64,000 nt of DNA from NCBI RefSeq assembly GCF_013019105.1, contig NZ_BLTE01000001.1, forward strand, positions 613,648-677,647. The letters are read 5' to 3'. Below the pieces are notes generated by a model. The model was not told the origin of the DNA. It ran no database searches and saw only the letters and a program-made list of their open reading frames with translations. Below are positions 10,350 through 18,492 of this stretch, piece after piece; the first letter of the stretch is position 1; every line of letters begins with the position of its first letter. A program made the translations under genes and the position numbers. Origin of the DNA: Fundidesulfovibrio magnetotacticus (lineage in GTDB: Bacteria; Desulfobacterota; Desulfovibrionia; Desulfovibrionales; Desulfovibrionaceae).

Positions 10350-10379
10350 CGTGTAGCGCCGGGCCGGGGGTTGCGTCAA
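10350..10379 (-). promoter_or_regulatory. Putative glyA promoter and leader hairpin
   Basis: On the minus strand TTGACG, 18 bases and TACACG lie about 130 bases before the glyA ATG. The leader contains a perfect 8-bp palindrome (GCATCGCG/CGCGATGC, 10244-10261) about 15 bases before the Shine-Dalgarno site, which could affect translation. I could not fit it to a known riboswitch class. Confidence 0.4.
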
Positions 10380-10445
10380 GGGTCGGGCTGGGGCAAGGAG
10401 GAGTGCCCGCGCGGCAGGCGCGGTCCGCAAGCAAAGGAGCAGGAC

Positions 10446-11057
10446 GTGAGCAACGGAGCATTCGTGGAGAGAGCCGACATCGTGCTGGCGTCGGCTTCGC
10501 CCCGGCGCAAGGAGCTGCTGGGGTCGCTGGGCATCGCGTACCGGGTGATTCCCTCCCTGGTGGACGAGCCCGACCCGGACCCGGCCGAGACGCCGGGCGG
10601 CTACGCCCTGCGCATGGCGCGGCTGAAGGCGCGCGACGTGGCCTGGGGTCATCCGGGCTCGTACGTGCTGGGGGCGGACACGGTGGTGGCCGTGGGGGGG
10701 CACATCCTGGGCAAGCCCCGGGATCAGGCCGATTCCCGGCGCATGACCGCCATGCTGGCCGGGCGGGAGCACACGGTGGTCACCGGATGCTGCCTGATTG
10801 GCCCTGGCGGCGCGGCGCTCTGGGAGGAGGCCGTATCCTCCAGGGTGACGTTCGCGCGGCTCACGGAGGAGGCCATCGCGGCCTACGCCGCGACCAAGGA
10901 ACCGATGGACAAGGCGGGCGGCTACGCCATCCAGGGCCTGGGCGCGTTCATGATCGAGCGCATCGAGGGTTCGTACACGAGCGTGGTGGGCCTGCCGCTG
11001 GCGGAGGTTGTGGCGGTGCTGGCGGCGCACAAGGCGATCGCCGCCAGGGGCGTTTAA
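10446..11057 (+). CDS. maf: Maf-family nucleoside triphosphate pyrophosphatase
   Basis: A 203-residue Maf/Ham1-like house-cleaning enzyme that hydrolyses dTTP/UTP or modified pyrimidine nucleotides to monophosphates and pyrophosphate. The N-terminal signature LASASPRRKELLGSLG is intact, with GADTVV and the KEPMDKAGGYAIQG block typical of the YhdE-type dTTP/UTP subgroup. The GTG at 10446 was chosen because AAGGAG lies nine bases upstream; this gives the expected family length. It is divergent from glyA and convergent with the methyltransferase gene. Confidence 0.93.
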   Translation: MSNGAFVERADIVLASASPRRKELLGSLGIAYRVIPSLVDEPDPDPAETPGGYALRMARLKARDVAWGHPGSYVLGADTVVAVGGHILGKPRDQADSRRMTAMLAGREHTVVTGCCLIGPGGAALWEEAVSSRVTFARLTEEAIAAYAATKEPMDKAGGYAIQGLGAFMIERIEGSYTSVVGLPLAEVVAVLAAHKAIAARGV

Positions 11058-11071
11058 GGGGCACTCGCCGG

Positions 11072-11653
11072 TCAGGCGGGCTTGATGCCCATGGCCCAGA
11101 TGTCCAGAAACGGTTCCGGGCGCGTGGTGGTGCGCACGTTCGTGAAGCCCGCCTCTTCGAGCAGGCTTTTCAGCGTGTCCGGGGTGAAGCCCGTGCGGTG
11201 TGCCATGTGCTGGTTGCCCCTGGCCAGGCTGGGCCGGTAGCCGTAGACCATGTCCAGGGGAGTAACGGGTCCGGCAGGCGGCGAGAAGACGGGCTCCAGG
11301 ATGCGGCCCTCGACGATGAGCCGGGCCACCTGCTGGAGGTCCGGGCAGGTGACGAGCGCGTGCCCCCCGGGCGCGAGCACGCGGTAAAACTCCCGCAACG
11401 CAAGGGGGACCTCGTGCGCATGAAGGTGCTCCAGGTTGTGCGAGGAAAACACGGCGTCCACGCTGCCGTCGGCGATCACCGGCATCTCGCGGATGTCGCC
11501 CACGAAGTCCGGCTCCGCCGCCGGATTGATGTCCAGGCGGATTTCCCGCCAGGCGGGCGGCCGGTAGTCGGGCGGGAGTTTCTCCGGGTCGCGCGTTCCG
11601 CACCCCACGTGCAGGATGAGCCGGGGGCCGGACTGGGGAGAGGCGTTTTCCAT
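11072..11653 (-). CDS. SAM-dependent methyltransferase, type 11-like
   Basis: A 193-residue class I methyltransferase fold protein. Motif I is LILHVGCGTRDPEKLP, the acidic residue binding the SAM ribose lies in IRLDINPAAEPDFVGDI, and post-I motifs are VDAVFSSHNLEHL and LREFYRVLAPGGHALV. This is the arrangement of the type 11 methyltransferases often found in cell-surface polysaccharide loci. The substrate cannot be inferred. The ATG at 11653 places motif I at the usual distance from the N terminus; no strong Shine-Dalgarno site is visible, so the start could shift upstream to 11740. Confidence 0.8.
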   Translation of the reverse strand: MENASPQSGPRLILHVGCGTRDPEKLPPDYRPPAWREIRLDINPAAEPDFVGDIREMPVIADGSVDAVFSSHNLEHLHAHEVPLALREFYRVLAPGGHALVTCPDLQQVARLIVEGRILEPVFSPPAGPVTPLDMVYGYRPSLARGNQHMAHRTGFTPDTLKSLLEEAGFTNVRTTTRPEPFLDIWAMGIKPA

Positions 11654-11753
11654 GGCCACAGCGAGTAGCCCGGCGGGAAACGCCCCGTCAAGACGATCGA
11701 CGGGACCGCGCCCCGGAGCGCCCGGGCGTCGCCGGGGCAACGGCCCGTGGAGC

Positions 11754-12125
11754 CTAGATCGTCTGCCGCAGTCCGGTGACGGTGACCTCCAGCACCCGGG
11801 TGAGGAAAGGGAACCGTTCCTTCATCATCGCGAACTCCTCGCCCCGCTCCACGAAGCGCGCCGCGCCCTCCAGCAGGAAGCCCGTCCCCGGACCCATGCG
11901 CCCTTTCACCTCCCGGCTCCCGAGTGTGAGCAGCACCTTGGGGTTTTTGAGCACCTTCTCCTCGGTCTTGCGCATCTTCCAGGCCGGGATGAGCAGCCTC
12001 ACGCCGTCGGCCATGACCAGGTAGGAGTTCCAGGTGTTCGCCACGTGGGCCTCGCCGTCCGCACACGACACGATGGACACCACGCCCTCGTGTGCCGCCA
12101 CTTCCCTGAACGTTTCGTTGAACAT
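11754..12125 (-). CDS. FMN-binding protein, pyridoxamine 5-phosphate oxidase-like
   Basis: A 123-residue split-barrel flavin protein. It matches closely, from memory, the crystallised Desulfovibrio vulgaris FMN-binding protein (122 residues): shared elements include EGVV, VANTWNSYL, KTE..V, LLTLGSREVKGR and GPGTGFLLEG. In D. vulgaris it is a cytoplasmic dimer binding one FMN per subunit, with an unclear electron-transfer role. AAGGAGCGG precedes the ATG. The gene is divergent from an Rrf2 regulator with a 132-base shared control region, which suggests that the regulator controls it in response to redox or Fe-S status (inference). Confidence 0.9.
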   Translation of the reverse strand: MFNETFREVAAHEGVVSIVSCADGEAHVANTWNSYLVMADGVRLLIPAWKMRKTEEKVLKNPKVLLTLGSREVKGRMGPGTGFLLEGAARFVERGEEFAMMKERFPFLTRVLEVTVTGLRQTI

Positions 12126-12140
12126 CAGCCCGCTCCTTGT

Positions 12141-12169
12141 TTGACACAATTACAGATAAAAGCTATCCA
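12141..12169 (+). promoter_or_regulatory. Putative rrf2 promoter with overlapping dyad
   Basis: TTGACA (12141-12146), 17 bases and TATCCA (12164-12169) lie about 90 bases before the Rrf2 GTG. A dyad, GATAAAAGCTATC (12155-12167), overlaps the -10 and could be an Rrf2 operator. It lies in the region shared with the FMN-binding protein gene, so one site could control both. Confidence 0.4.
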
Positions 12170-12257
12170 GGATATCGCTAGTCCATAAAGAGGAGCCCGT
12201 CAAGACAAAACCTCCGGCATGGAGTAGTCTGCGTGAACACGCGGGAGGAGGAACAGG

Positions 12258-12746
12258 GTGCAATTCAGCGTCGGCGTGGAGTACGCCTTTCATTCGCTTT
12301 TCTATCTGGTGGACCTTCCCGAGGGGAAGACCGTCGGGATCAGGCGCATTGCGGAGTTGCACGGCATCACCGAGACGTACCTCTCGAAGATTTTCGCCAA
12401 GCTCCGCAAGGCGCAGATCGTCACGTCGATTCCCGGCGTCAACGGCGGGTACGCCCTGGGCAGGGACGCGGGCGACATCTCGTTCTGGGACATCATCGAA
12501 GCCGTGGAAGGCCCGGCCTCCATGTTTCAGTGCGCCGAGATCCGCAAGCGCAACCTCTTCGTGGACGATCCGTCGGTCTTTTCGGATCGCTGCCCCTGCC
12601 TGATCAAGGTGGTCATCCAGGAGGCGGAGGACCTCTTCCGCGACCGCCTGCGCGCGAAATCCCTCCGGTGGCTCTTCGAGCAGGTTCGCGAGGGTTTCGC
12701 TCCAGACAAGAAGGCGGCCATCGCCCAATGGATCGACACCGTGTAG
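12258..12746 (+). CDS. Rrf2-family transcriptional regulator
   Basis: A 162-residue Rrf2 protein (the IscR/NsrR/RsrR family). The winged helix-turn-helix spans about residues 10-75 (IRRIAELHGITETYLSKIFAKLRKAQIV, then PGVNGGYALGR). Cysteines C92, C112 and C114 lie in the region that carries the Fe-S ligands in IscR and NsrR, although the spacing (one Cys, then a C-P-C pair) is not the IscR pattern. A redox- or NO-sensing Fe-S cluster is therefore plausible. The GTG start has GGAGGAGG shortly upstream. It is divergent from the FMN-binding protein gene, its likely target along with itself. Confidence 0.9.
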   Translation: MQFSVGVEYAFHSLFYLVDLPEGKTVGIRRIAELHGITETYLSKIFAKLRKAQIVTSIPGVNGGYALGRDAGDISFWDIIEAVEGPASMFQCAEIRKRNLFVDDPSVFSDRCPCLIKVVIQEAEDLFRDRLRAKSLRWLFEQVREGFAPDKKAAIAQWIDTV

Positions 12747-12962
12747 CGCTCCGCCGCGAATGCTCCGCCGATCGCCCGGAGCGGCTTCCCCGAGGCGCGG
12801 TCACGCCTGCTTCGCCCGGATTGTCCGCGCAAGCCTGCACGCGAAACGACCGCCCCGAAGGGTCTCTGGCCCGGACACCGCCGCACTCTACGGAAGCCCC
12901 CACCCGGCAGGCCCCCGGGATCACCAGGGACGCGCCGAGGGCGTCGGTCCCGTGCGACACCC

Positions 12963-12991
12963 TTGACAGAATCGGCGTTTAGCGCTCTTAG
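12963..12991 (+). promoter_or_regulatory. Putative chemoreceptor promoter
   Basis: TTGACA, 17 bases and TCTTAG lie about 160 bases before the chemoreceptor GTG at 13152. The rest of the 405-base gap 12747-13151 shows no gene, no clear terminator and no sigma-28 or sigma-54 site. Confidence 0.35.
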
Positions 12992-13151
12992 TTGTTGCGG
13001 ATATTAACGAGTTCAGAATGGCAGCGGTTTTTCAGGGCGTAGACGCCATCATCGCGGGGAGGCATCCCCATCTTGGAGCGGCTCCGGCATCGGCTGGGAG
13101 GCGGCGTGTTGTCGTGCGCCAAGCCGCCAGCTTGAAGCTAGGAGGCTTACC

Positions 13152-15530
13152 GTGTTTCGCAGGATCAAAAGCATCAACACCGTCATTTCCATCATCCTGA
13201 CCGTTCTGTTGCTGGCGGGCATCGGCGCCATGGTCGCCGGGGTTTCGGCATCGGTATATTCCAGCACCTTCGACATCCAGACCGGCGGCATGCGCGAATC
13301 GGCCCGCGCGCTCCTCTCGGAGACCGACGAATACATCGATTCCTGCCTCGCCGTCGTGCGCACCCTGGCGCAGCAGGAGCAGGTGCGTGAACTGCTCTCC
13401 GGGAACCAAGCCCTGCACGGCACGGTGAAAGACCAGCTCGGCGCCTCCTTGAAGGCGCGGCCGAACCTCAACAGCGTTTTCCTCATCGACGCCAGCGGCA
13501 AAACCGTGGCCGGACAGACCGCCCAGGGCGGCTCCATGGACGAAACCGACCTCTCCGGCAGGCCCTACTGGACGGAAGTGCTCCAGGGCCGGGAATCACT
13601 CGGCCGCCAGATCAGCAAGGGGGCGTCCACGGGCGTGCTGGTCTTTACCGTGGTCGTCCCCGTGAAGGACGCCAACGGCCGGGTCATCGGCGGCGCGGGC
13701 CTGGCAGTGAACTGGTCGCGCTTCATGGAACGCTACATCCTGCCGGTGAAGATCGGCAGCCAGGGCTACGCCTACATCCTGGACGACAAAGGCGCGATCA
13801 TCGCCCATCCGGACCAGGCCAGCGTCCTTCGCGACGTCTCCGATCTCGGCTTCGTGCGCGATACGCTGGCGCGCAAGAACGGCGTGATGCGCTACGAATA
13901 CAAGGGCGTGGAAAAGGTGCAGGCCTTCGCCCAGGTTGAGCGCACCGGCTGGATCGTGTGCGTCAACGCCACCGAGGAGGACCTTGCCGCTCCGGCCGTC
14001 CGGCTGCGCAACGCCCTCATCCTGGGCGGCTTCACGGGCTTCGCCGCGCTTCTTGTCCTGATCCTCCTGCTCATGCGGCGTCTCGTGATCCGGCCCTTGC
14101 AGAACGTGCAGGCCTTCACGGGCCGCATCGCCCAGGGCGACTATGCGGCGACGCTCCAGGGCTCCTTCCGCTACGAACTGGGCGATCTCGCCCGCGACAT
14201 CACCCGCATGACCGGAGAACTCAAGGACAAGCTCAGCTTCTCCCAGGGAGTGCTCCAGGGCATCGCCTCGCCCTTCTTCATCGGCGACAAGGACTGCAAG
14301 CTCGCCTACGCCAACAAGCCCCTGCTCGACCTCATGGACCGCCCCGGCGACGCCGAAAGCTACCGCGGCCGCAACCTGGCCGAATTCCTTTTCGGAGATC
14401 CGAACCGCGACACCATCACCGCGCGCACGCTGCGCGAGAACAAGGTGTTCAACGACGTGGACGCCGATCTCGTCCTCCACAACGGCAAGAAGCTCCACGT
14501 GCGCGTGGACAGCGCGCCCCTCTACGACCTGGACCGCCAGGTGAGCGGCGTCATCACCTCCCTCATGGACGTGACCAGCCTCAAGGACCAGCAGGAACGC
14601 ATCGCCCGGCAGAACGAACGCATCACCGAGGCGGCCCACACCTCGCAGACCGTCTCCGGGGCCATGACGCAATCCACCGAGGGCCTTGCGGCCCAGATCG
14701 AACAGTCCAGCAAGGGCGCGCGGCTCCAGTCCGCGCGCATGGCCGAAACGGCCGCCGCCATGCAGCAGATGAACGCCACGGTGCTCGAAGTGGCCCGAAA
14801 CGCCTCGCAGGCCTCCGAGACATCGGGGAGGGCGCGCGGACAGGCCGAGGCTGGGGCCAAGGTGGTGGGCCGAGTCATCGAATTCATCGCCCAGGTAAAG
14901 CTGAACGCCCACCAGTCCCGCGAGGACATGGGCATGCTGGGCGATCGGGCCCAGGGCATCGGACAGGTGCTGGACGTCATCTCGGACATCGCCGACCAGA
15001 CCAACCTCCTGGCCCTTAACGCGGCCATCGAGGCCGCCCGCGCCGGAGAAGCTGGCCGGGGCTTCGCGGTGGTGGCCGACGAGGTGCGCAAACTCGCCGA
15101 AAAGACCATGACCGCCACCAGGGACGTGGGCGAGGCCATCCGCAGCATCCAGGAAGGCGCGCGCAAGAACCGCGACAACGTGGAACTGGCCGTGAACGCC
15201 AGCGAACAGGCCACCGCCCTTGCCGGACAGTCCGGCGAGGCCCTGGCCGAGATCGTGCGGCTCGTTGAACTGGCGGCCGATCAGGTTCGCTCCATCGCCA
15301 CGGCCTCGGAGGAACAGTCCGCCGCGTCGGAGGAGATCCACCGCTCCGTGGAGGAGGTCAACCGCATCTCCGAGGAGACCGCCGCCTCCATGGACGAGGC
15401 GGCCCAGTCCGTGCGCGACCTGGCCGGACAGGCGAGAAGCCTGCTGGAGATGATCGCCTCCATGCAGGGCGGCGAGCCCGACGCCCGCAAGGCCCTGGCG
15501 GCAGGGACTCCCCGCTCCCTGGGTCGCTGA
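13152..15530 (+). CDS. Methyl-accepting chemotaxis protein (Cache-HAMP-PAS)
   Basis: A 792-residue transmembrane chemoreceptor. Membrane helix 1 spans about 11-33, a periplasmic double-Cache sensor about 40-280 (DLSGRPYWTEVL is a Cache motif), helix 2 about 286-309 and HAMP 310-360. A cytoplasmic PAS domain spans about 365-480 and the signalling domain about 520-770, whose CheA/CheW-binding tip is [20 protein letters not shown]. No C-terminal CheR-docking pentapeptide is seen. Double-Cache domains commonly bind amino or organic acids; the ligand here is unknown. AGGAGG stands eight bases before the GTG start. It shares this architecture with the chemoreceptor at 25212, suggesting a lineage-specific paralogue group. 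Confidence 0.95.
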   Translation: MFRRIKSINTVISIILTVLLLAGIGAMVAGVSASVYSSTFDIQTGGMRESARALLSETDEYIDSCLAVVRTLAQQEQVRELLSGNQALHGTVKDQLGASLKARPNLNSVFLIDASGKTVAGQTAQGGSMDETDLSGRPYWTEVLQGRESLGRQISKGASTGVLVFTVVVPVKDANGRVIGGAGLAVNWSRFMERYILPVKIGSQGYAYILDDKGAIIAHPDQASVLRDVSDLGFVRDTLARKNGVMRYEYKGVEKVQAFAQVERTGWIVCVNATEEDLAAPAVRLRNALILGGFTGFAALLVLILLLMRRLVIRPLQNVQAFTGRIAQGDYAATLQGSFRYELGDLARDITRMTGELKDKLSFSQGVLQGIASPFFIGDKDCKLAYANKPLLDLMDRPGDAESYRGRNLAEFLFGDPNRDTITARTLRENKVFNDVDADLVLHNGKKLHVRVDSAPLYDLDRQVSGVITSLMDVTSLKDQQERIARQNERITEAAHTSQTVSGAMTQSTEGLAAQIEQSSKGARLQSARMAETAAAMQQMNATVLEVARNASQASETSGRARGQAEAGAKVVGRVIEFIAQVKLNAHQSREDMGMLGDRAQGIGQVLDVISDIADQTNLLALNAAIEAARAGEAGRGFAVVADEVRKLAEKTMTATRDVGEAIRSIQEGARKNRDNVELAVNASEQATALAGQSGEALAEIVRLVELAADQVRSIATASEEQSAASEEIHRSVEEVNRISEETAASMDEAAQSVRDLAGQARSLLEMIASMQGGEPDARKALAAGTPRSLGR

Positions 15531-15575
15531 AGGCGCGGTCGGCGCTCCCGGGCCTGCCCGACGGGCCACGCGAAA

Positions 15576-15599
15576 CTCCCGGGGGCTCGGCCCCGGGAG
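15576..15599 (+). terminator. Hairpin after the chemoreceptor gene
   Basis: A CTCCCGGGG / CCCCGGGAG inverted repeat (9 bp, 6-base loop) lies 46 bases after the stop. No T tract follows, so termination is likely but not certain. Confidence 0.45.
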
Positions 15600-15621
15600 G
15601 CCCGGAAGCCTGCGCCGGTCA

Positions 15622-15650
15622 TTGACGGCGAACCCAGCCGGCCCTAGGCT
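15622..15650 (+). promoter_or_regulatory. Putative pgpA promoter
   Basis: TTGACG, 17 bases and TAGGCT end 37 bases before the pgpA ATG. Confidence 0.45.
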
Positions 15651-15686
15651 GTCCTCTTTGCGCCAACCCCAGCCAGCGAGTATCCC

Positions 15687-16151
15687 ATGTCCCTCATCGA
15701 CCGAATCGCCACCTGTTTCGCATCCCTCGGCCCCCTTGGCCGCCTGCCGGCCTCGGGCACCTGGGGCTCCGCCGCCGCCGCGCTGACCGCCCCGGTGTTC
15801 TTCATGCCCGCGCCCTGGGCCGTGCGTCTGCTGGTGCTGGCCCTGGTGTTCGTGGGCGGCGGCCTGGCCTGCGACATCGTGGAGCGCAACACCGGCATCA
15901 AGGACCCCGGCCTGTGCATCATCGACGAAGTGCTCGGCCAGTGGATCACCTACCTGCCGTTCGCCGCGCTCACGCCCTGGCAGCTTTTCTGGGGCTTCCT
16001 GCTCTTCCGCGTGTTCGACATTCTCAAGCCCGCGCCCGTGCGCGCCTCGGAGTGCTGGATGCCCGGCGGTTACGGCGTGATGCTCGACGACGCCCTGGCG
16101 GGCGTCTACGCGGCCATGGCCCTGGGCCTGCTCCTTGCCCTCGGGCTTTAG
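15687..16151 (+). CDS. pgpA: Phosphatidylglycerophosphatase A
   Basis: A 154-residue inner-membrane phosphatase that makes phosphatidylglycerol from phosphatidylglycerophosphate. PgpA landmarks are the N-terminal GPLGRLPASGTWGS, the metal-binding KDPGLCIIDEVLGQW, FRVFDILKPAPV and the C-terminal LDDALAGVYA. Three to four hydrophobic segments are visible. Length fits the family. It sits alone between a chemoreceptor and a convergent small membrane protein gene. Confidence 0.95.
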   Translation: MSLIDRIATCFASLGPLGRLPASGTWGSAAAALTAPVFFMPAPWAVRLLVLALVFVGGGLACDIVERNTGIKDPGLCIIDEVLGQWITYLPFAALTPWQLFWGFLLFRVFDILKPAPVRASECWMPGGYGVMLDDALAGVYAAMALGLLLALGL

Positions 16152-16226
16152 CCGCGGCGCGGGGCGTCCCTGGAAGCGGCCGGGCCATCCCGGAGATCCG
16201 GCGCGACCCGTCGCTCAACTGCCCGC

Positions 16227-16271
16227 CAAAAAAGCCAGGCCCGCGCGGCGTCATCGTCCGCGCGGGCCTGG
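16227..16271 (-). terminator. Terminator of the 49-aa membrane protein gene (minus strand)
   Basis: A perfect 14-bp inverted repeat (CCAGGCCCGCGCGG / CCGCGCGGGCCTGG, 9-base loop) is followed on the minus strand by CTTTTTT. It lies about 70 bases after the small gene's stop and may also end pgpA transcripts from the other side. Confidence 0.8.
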
Positions 16272-16341
16272 CCATTCACCGCATGCCGGATCGTCCGCTC
16301 GCGCAGGCCGCAAGCGGTTTCGGTCGACGGGGCCGAAGGCG

Positions 16342-16491
16342 TCAGGCGCGCTTGCTGCCCTCGCGCTTCTTGGCTTCCTCGAAATCGAGCTTGAGCATGC
16401 TGCGCTTTTTCTCGCGCGTCTGAAAGGTGAGCCTGGCCCCCAGGTAGAAGCAGACCAGGATCACGACGCCCCAGAAGATGTATGCGTTCAC
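16342..16491 (-). CDS. Small single-pass membrane protein
   Basis: A 49-residue protein too short for standard ORF lists. It starts (V/M)NAYIFWGVVILVCFYLGARL, one clear membrane helix at about residues 3-21, followed by a charged helix (TREKKRSMLKLDFEEAKKRE) expected in the cytoplasm. The GTG at 16491 was chosen because AGGGAAGG lies eight bases upstream; an in-frame ATG at 16515 would give 57 residues. A strong terminator follows, which supports expression as its own unit. I do not recognise a named family; the layout resembles small assembly or stability factors of membrane complexes. Confidence 0.7.
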   Translation of the reverse strand: MNAYIFWGVVILVCFYLGARLTFQTREKKRSMLKLDFEEAKKREGSKRA

Positions 16492-16607
16492 GCTGCCGAC
16501 CTTCCCTGCCCCCATGGGGCTCCACTCTTCGATGTCGAGACGCCTCTCGCGGGCGCGCGCTCATCGTCTATGCGCTCCGCCAGGGGCGCGGTCAAGGCGC
16601 GCCAACG

Positions 16608-16639
16608 AAAAACGGGCGCGGTGAGCACACCGCGCCCGC
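16608..16639 (-). terminator. Rho-independent terminator of the TPR protein gene
   Basis: Minus-strand stem CGGGCGCGGTG / CACCGCGCCCG with a 4-base loop, followed by TTTTT, 24 bases after the TPR gene stop. Confidence 0.9.
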
Positions 16640-16662
16640 ACCATGCGTCCGGCGGCCGATGA

Positions 16663-17559
16663 TTATTCGCAGACCCCGCTCTTGCGGGCGTTTTCCATCA
16701 TTTCACAATCGCCCTTTTCGCAGGCGGCCTTGAAGTCCGCGCACATCTTATCGGGCTGGTTGAGCTTCAGATAGGCCGAGCCGCGCCCCTTGTAGACCTC
16801 GGCGTCGGTGTAACCCATCTGGATGGCCTTGTCGTAGTCCTGGATGGCCCGCGTGAAGTTGGCCAGCTTGTAGTAGGTGTGGCCGCGCATCACCACGGTG
16901 AGGGCGTCCTGCCCGTTGAGCGCGAGACATTTGTTGTAGTCGTCCAGGGCCTTGTCGAGGTTGTTGAGCATGAAGTTGGCGTGCCCGCGCCCGGCGAAAA
17001 AGCTGGGATTCTTGGAATCGAGCTTGATGGCCTGGTCGAACTGGCTCAGTGCCTGTCCGTAATTGTTCTGGCGGCCCAGTTCCATGCCTTTTTCGTAGAG
17101 TTCCTGGGCGACGCCTCCGCCCGGCTCTTTGGCCGGAGCGGGCGTGCCCGCCGACGGCGCGGCGGGGGGAGGAGTCTTGCGCAAAGCCTCATCGGCCTTG
17201 CGCTCGGCCTCGGCATTGGACTGCACGAATGCCGGATTCTTCTTGTGGCGGCGCGACTCCTTCTTGGACTTGGAGGACTTGGACGAGCCGCTTTTGGCCT
17301 CCTGCTTGCCCTTGACGTCGGCGGTCTTGCCGGATTTGGCGTCCTGACCTTTGGCCGGGGGAGCCGTCTTTGCATCGGCCTTCTTCCCCGCCGCCTTGGC
17401 GTCCGCCTTCTTGTCCTGGGACTTGGAGGCCGGGGCCTTCGCGGACTTGTCGCTCTTCTGTTCCTTCTTGGCCGGTTCCGCCCGAACTGCGGAGATGCCG
17501 ACGCAAAGCGGCATGGCCGCCAACACAACAATAAGATAGATGATGTATTTCAAGCGCAT
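16663..17559 (-). CDS. Exported TPR-repeat protein with Lys/Ala-rich linker
   Basis: A 298-residue protein. A signal peptide or anchor covers about residues 4-27 (LKYIIYLIVVLAAMPLCVGIS). A low-complexity Lys/Ala/Ser/Asp-rich linker (about 30-125) suggests a wall- or periplasm-spanning spacer. At least three TPR units follow (about 165-270), each with the Y..AL..FD.AI pattern. The C-terminal segment holds three or four Cys in CADFKAACEKGDCEMM...GVC, reminiscent of Sel1/TPR caps. It probably acts as a periplasmic scaffold; partners are unknown. The ATG at 17559 is the start that begins directly with the signal peptide. Confidence 0.85.
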   Translation of the reverse strand: MRLKYIIYLIVVLAAMPLCVGISAVRAEPAKKEQKSDKSAKAPASKSQDKKADAKAAGKKADAKTAPPAKGQDAKSGKTADVKGKQEAKSGSSKSSKSKKESRRHKKNPAFVQSNAEAERKADEALRKTPPPAAPSAGTPAPAKEPGGGVAQELYEKGMELGRQNNYGQALSQFDQAIKLDSKNPSFFAGRGHANFMLNNLDKALDDYNKCLALNGQDALTVVMRGHTYYKLANFTRAIQDYDKAIQMGYTDAEVYKGRGSAYLKLNQPDKMCADFKAACEKGDCEMMENARKSGVCE

Positions 17560-17602
17560 GAGTCTATCCAGCTTCCTTGCGGCCACCTTGTGGCCGTTGC
17601 AG

Positions 17603-17631
17603 ACACTAGCCGCTCGACGCCTGAGCGACAA
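17603..17631 (-). promoter_or_regulatory. Putative promoter of the TPR protein gene
   Basis: On the minus strand TTGTCG, 17 bases and TAGTGT lie about 45 bases before the ATG. Confidence 0.4.
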
Positions 17632-17664
17632 GAGGCGCGGCCCCCTGGAATCATGAAGATTAGT

Positions 17665-18492
17665 TCATGTTGCCGGGGGCGGTTGGCAAGCCCTGCAGAA
17701 CGTGGACGTGCGCCCGGCCACGCGGGCGGACTCCATGGCGCGGGCGCAGCGCGGACAGGGCTGCCCGGCCCGGCCGTACGCCTGGAAGGACCACTGGAAA
17801 GACCCCTCGACCCCATGGGCCGTGCGGTAGTCCCGGATGGTGCTGCCCCCGGCCTCGATGGCCCGCTGGAGCACCTCCTGGAGCGCGGCCAGCAGGGCTT
17901 CGAGCTTCCCGGGCGCGATGCGGTCCGCCGGGGTTTCCGGGTGGATGCCCGCCCGGAAGAGGGCCTCGTCGGCGTAGATGTTGCCCACGCCCGCCAGGAC
18001 GTGCTGGTCCAGGAGCAGGGCCTTGATGCGTCCGGCGCGTCCGGCCAGGGCCTGGCGGAAGGCTTCCGGGGCGAGGCCGATGGGCTCGGGGCCGAGGTCG
18101 CGCACGAAGCCCCAGCCCTCCAGTTCGCCCGGGCCGAAGGCGCGGCAGGAGCCGAAGCGGCGCATGTCCTGGAAGTGGATGGCCCGGCCGTCGTCCAGGG
18201 GCACGAGCAGGCGCAGGTGACGGTGGGGCTGGGCATCGGGCCGGGCCACGAAGACGCGACCCGTCATGCGCAGGTGGAAGGCCAGGCAGCCGCCGTTCTC
18301 GAGTTCGAGCAGCAGGAGTTTGCCGCGACGCCCTGTCCCGGTGAAGGCCAGCCCCGTACAGTCCTTGAGGAAGGCCTCCGGGTCGCCGGGGAAGGCGCGG
18401 CGATCCAGCACGTCCAGGCCCGCCACGCGCCGCCCGGCAAGAAGGGGCGCGAGCCCCCTGGCGATGGTCTCCACCTCGGGGAGTTCGGGCAT
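17665..18492 (-). CDS. mutM: Formamidopyrimidine-DNA glycosylase
   Basis: A 275-residue bifunctional DNA glycosylase/AP lyase that removes 8-oxoguanine and formamidopyrimidines. The mature N terminus PELPEVET carries the catalytic proline and Glu. The helix-two-turn-helix and DNA-contact motif is VGNIYADEALFRAGI, and a C-terminal zinc finger uses CPRC and CRAC. Length matches MutM (269-275). Its ATG overlaps the stop of the upstream ChaN-PDZ gene by one base (TGATG), so translation is probably coupled. Confidence 0.96.
   Translation of the reverse strand: MPELPEVETIARGLAPLLAGRRVAGLDVLDRRAFPGDPEAFLKDCTGLAFTGTGRRGKLLLLELENGGCLAFHLRMTGRVFVARPDAQPHRHLRLLVPLDDGRAIHFQDMRRFGSCRAFGPGELEGWGFVRDLGPEPIGLAPEAFRQALAGRAGRIKALLLDQHVLAGVGNIYADEALFRAGIHPETPADRIAPGKLEALLAALQEVLQRAIEAGGSTIRDYRTAHGVEGSFQWSFQAYGRAGQPCPRCARAMESARVAGRTSTFCRACQPPPAT

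Noticed and set aside
10219..10445. Glycine, THF or SAM-type riboswitch upstream of glyA
   Set aside because: Only one short palindrome is present; no conserved core of these riboswitches could be matched by eye.
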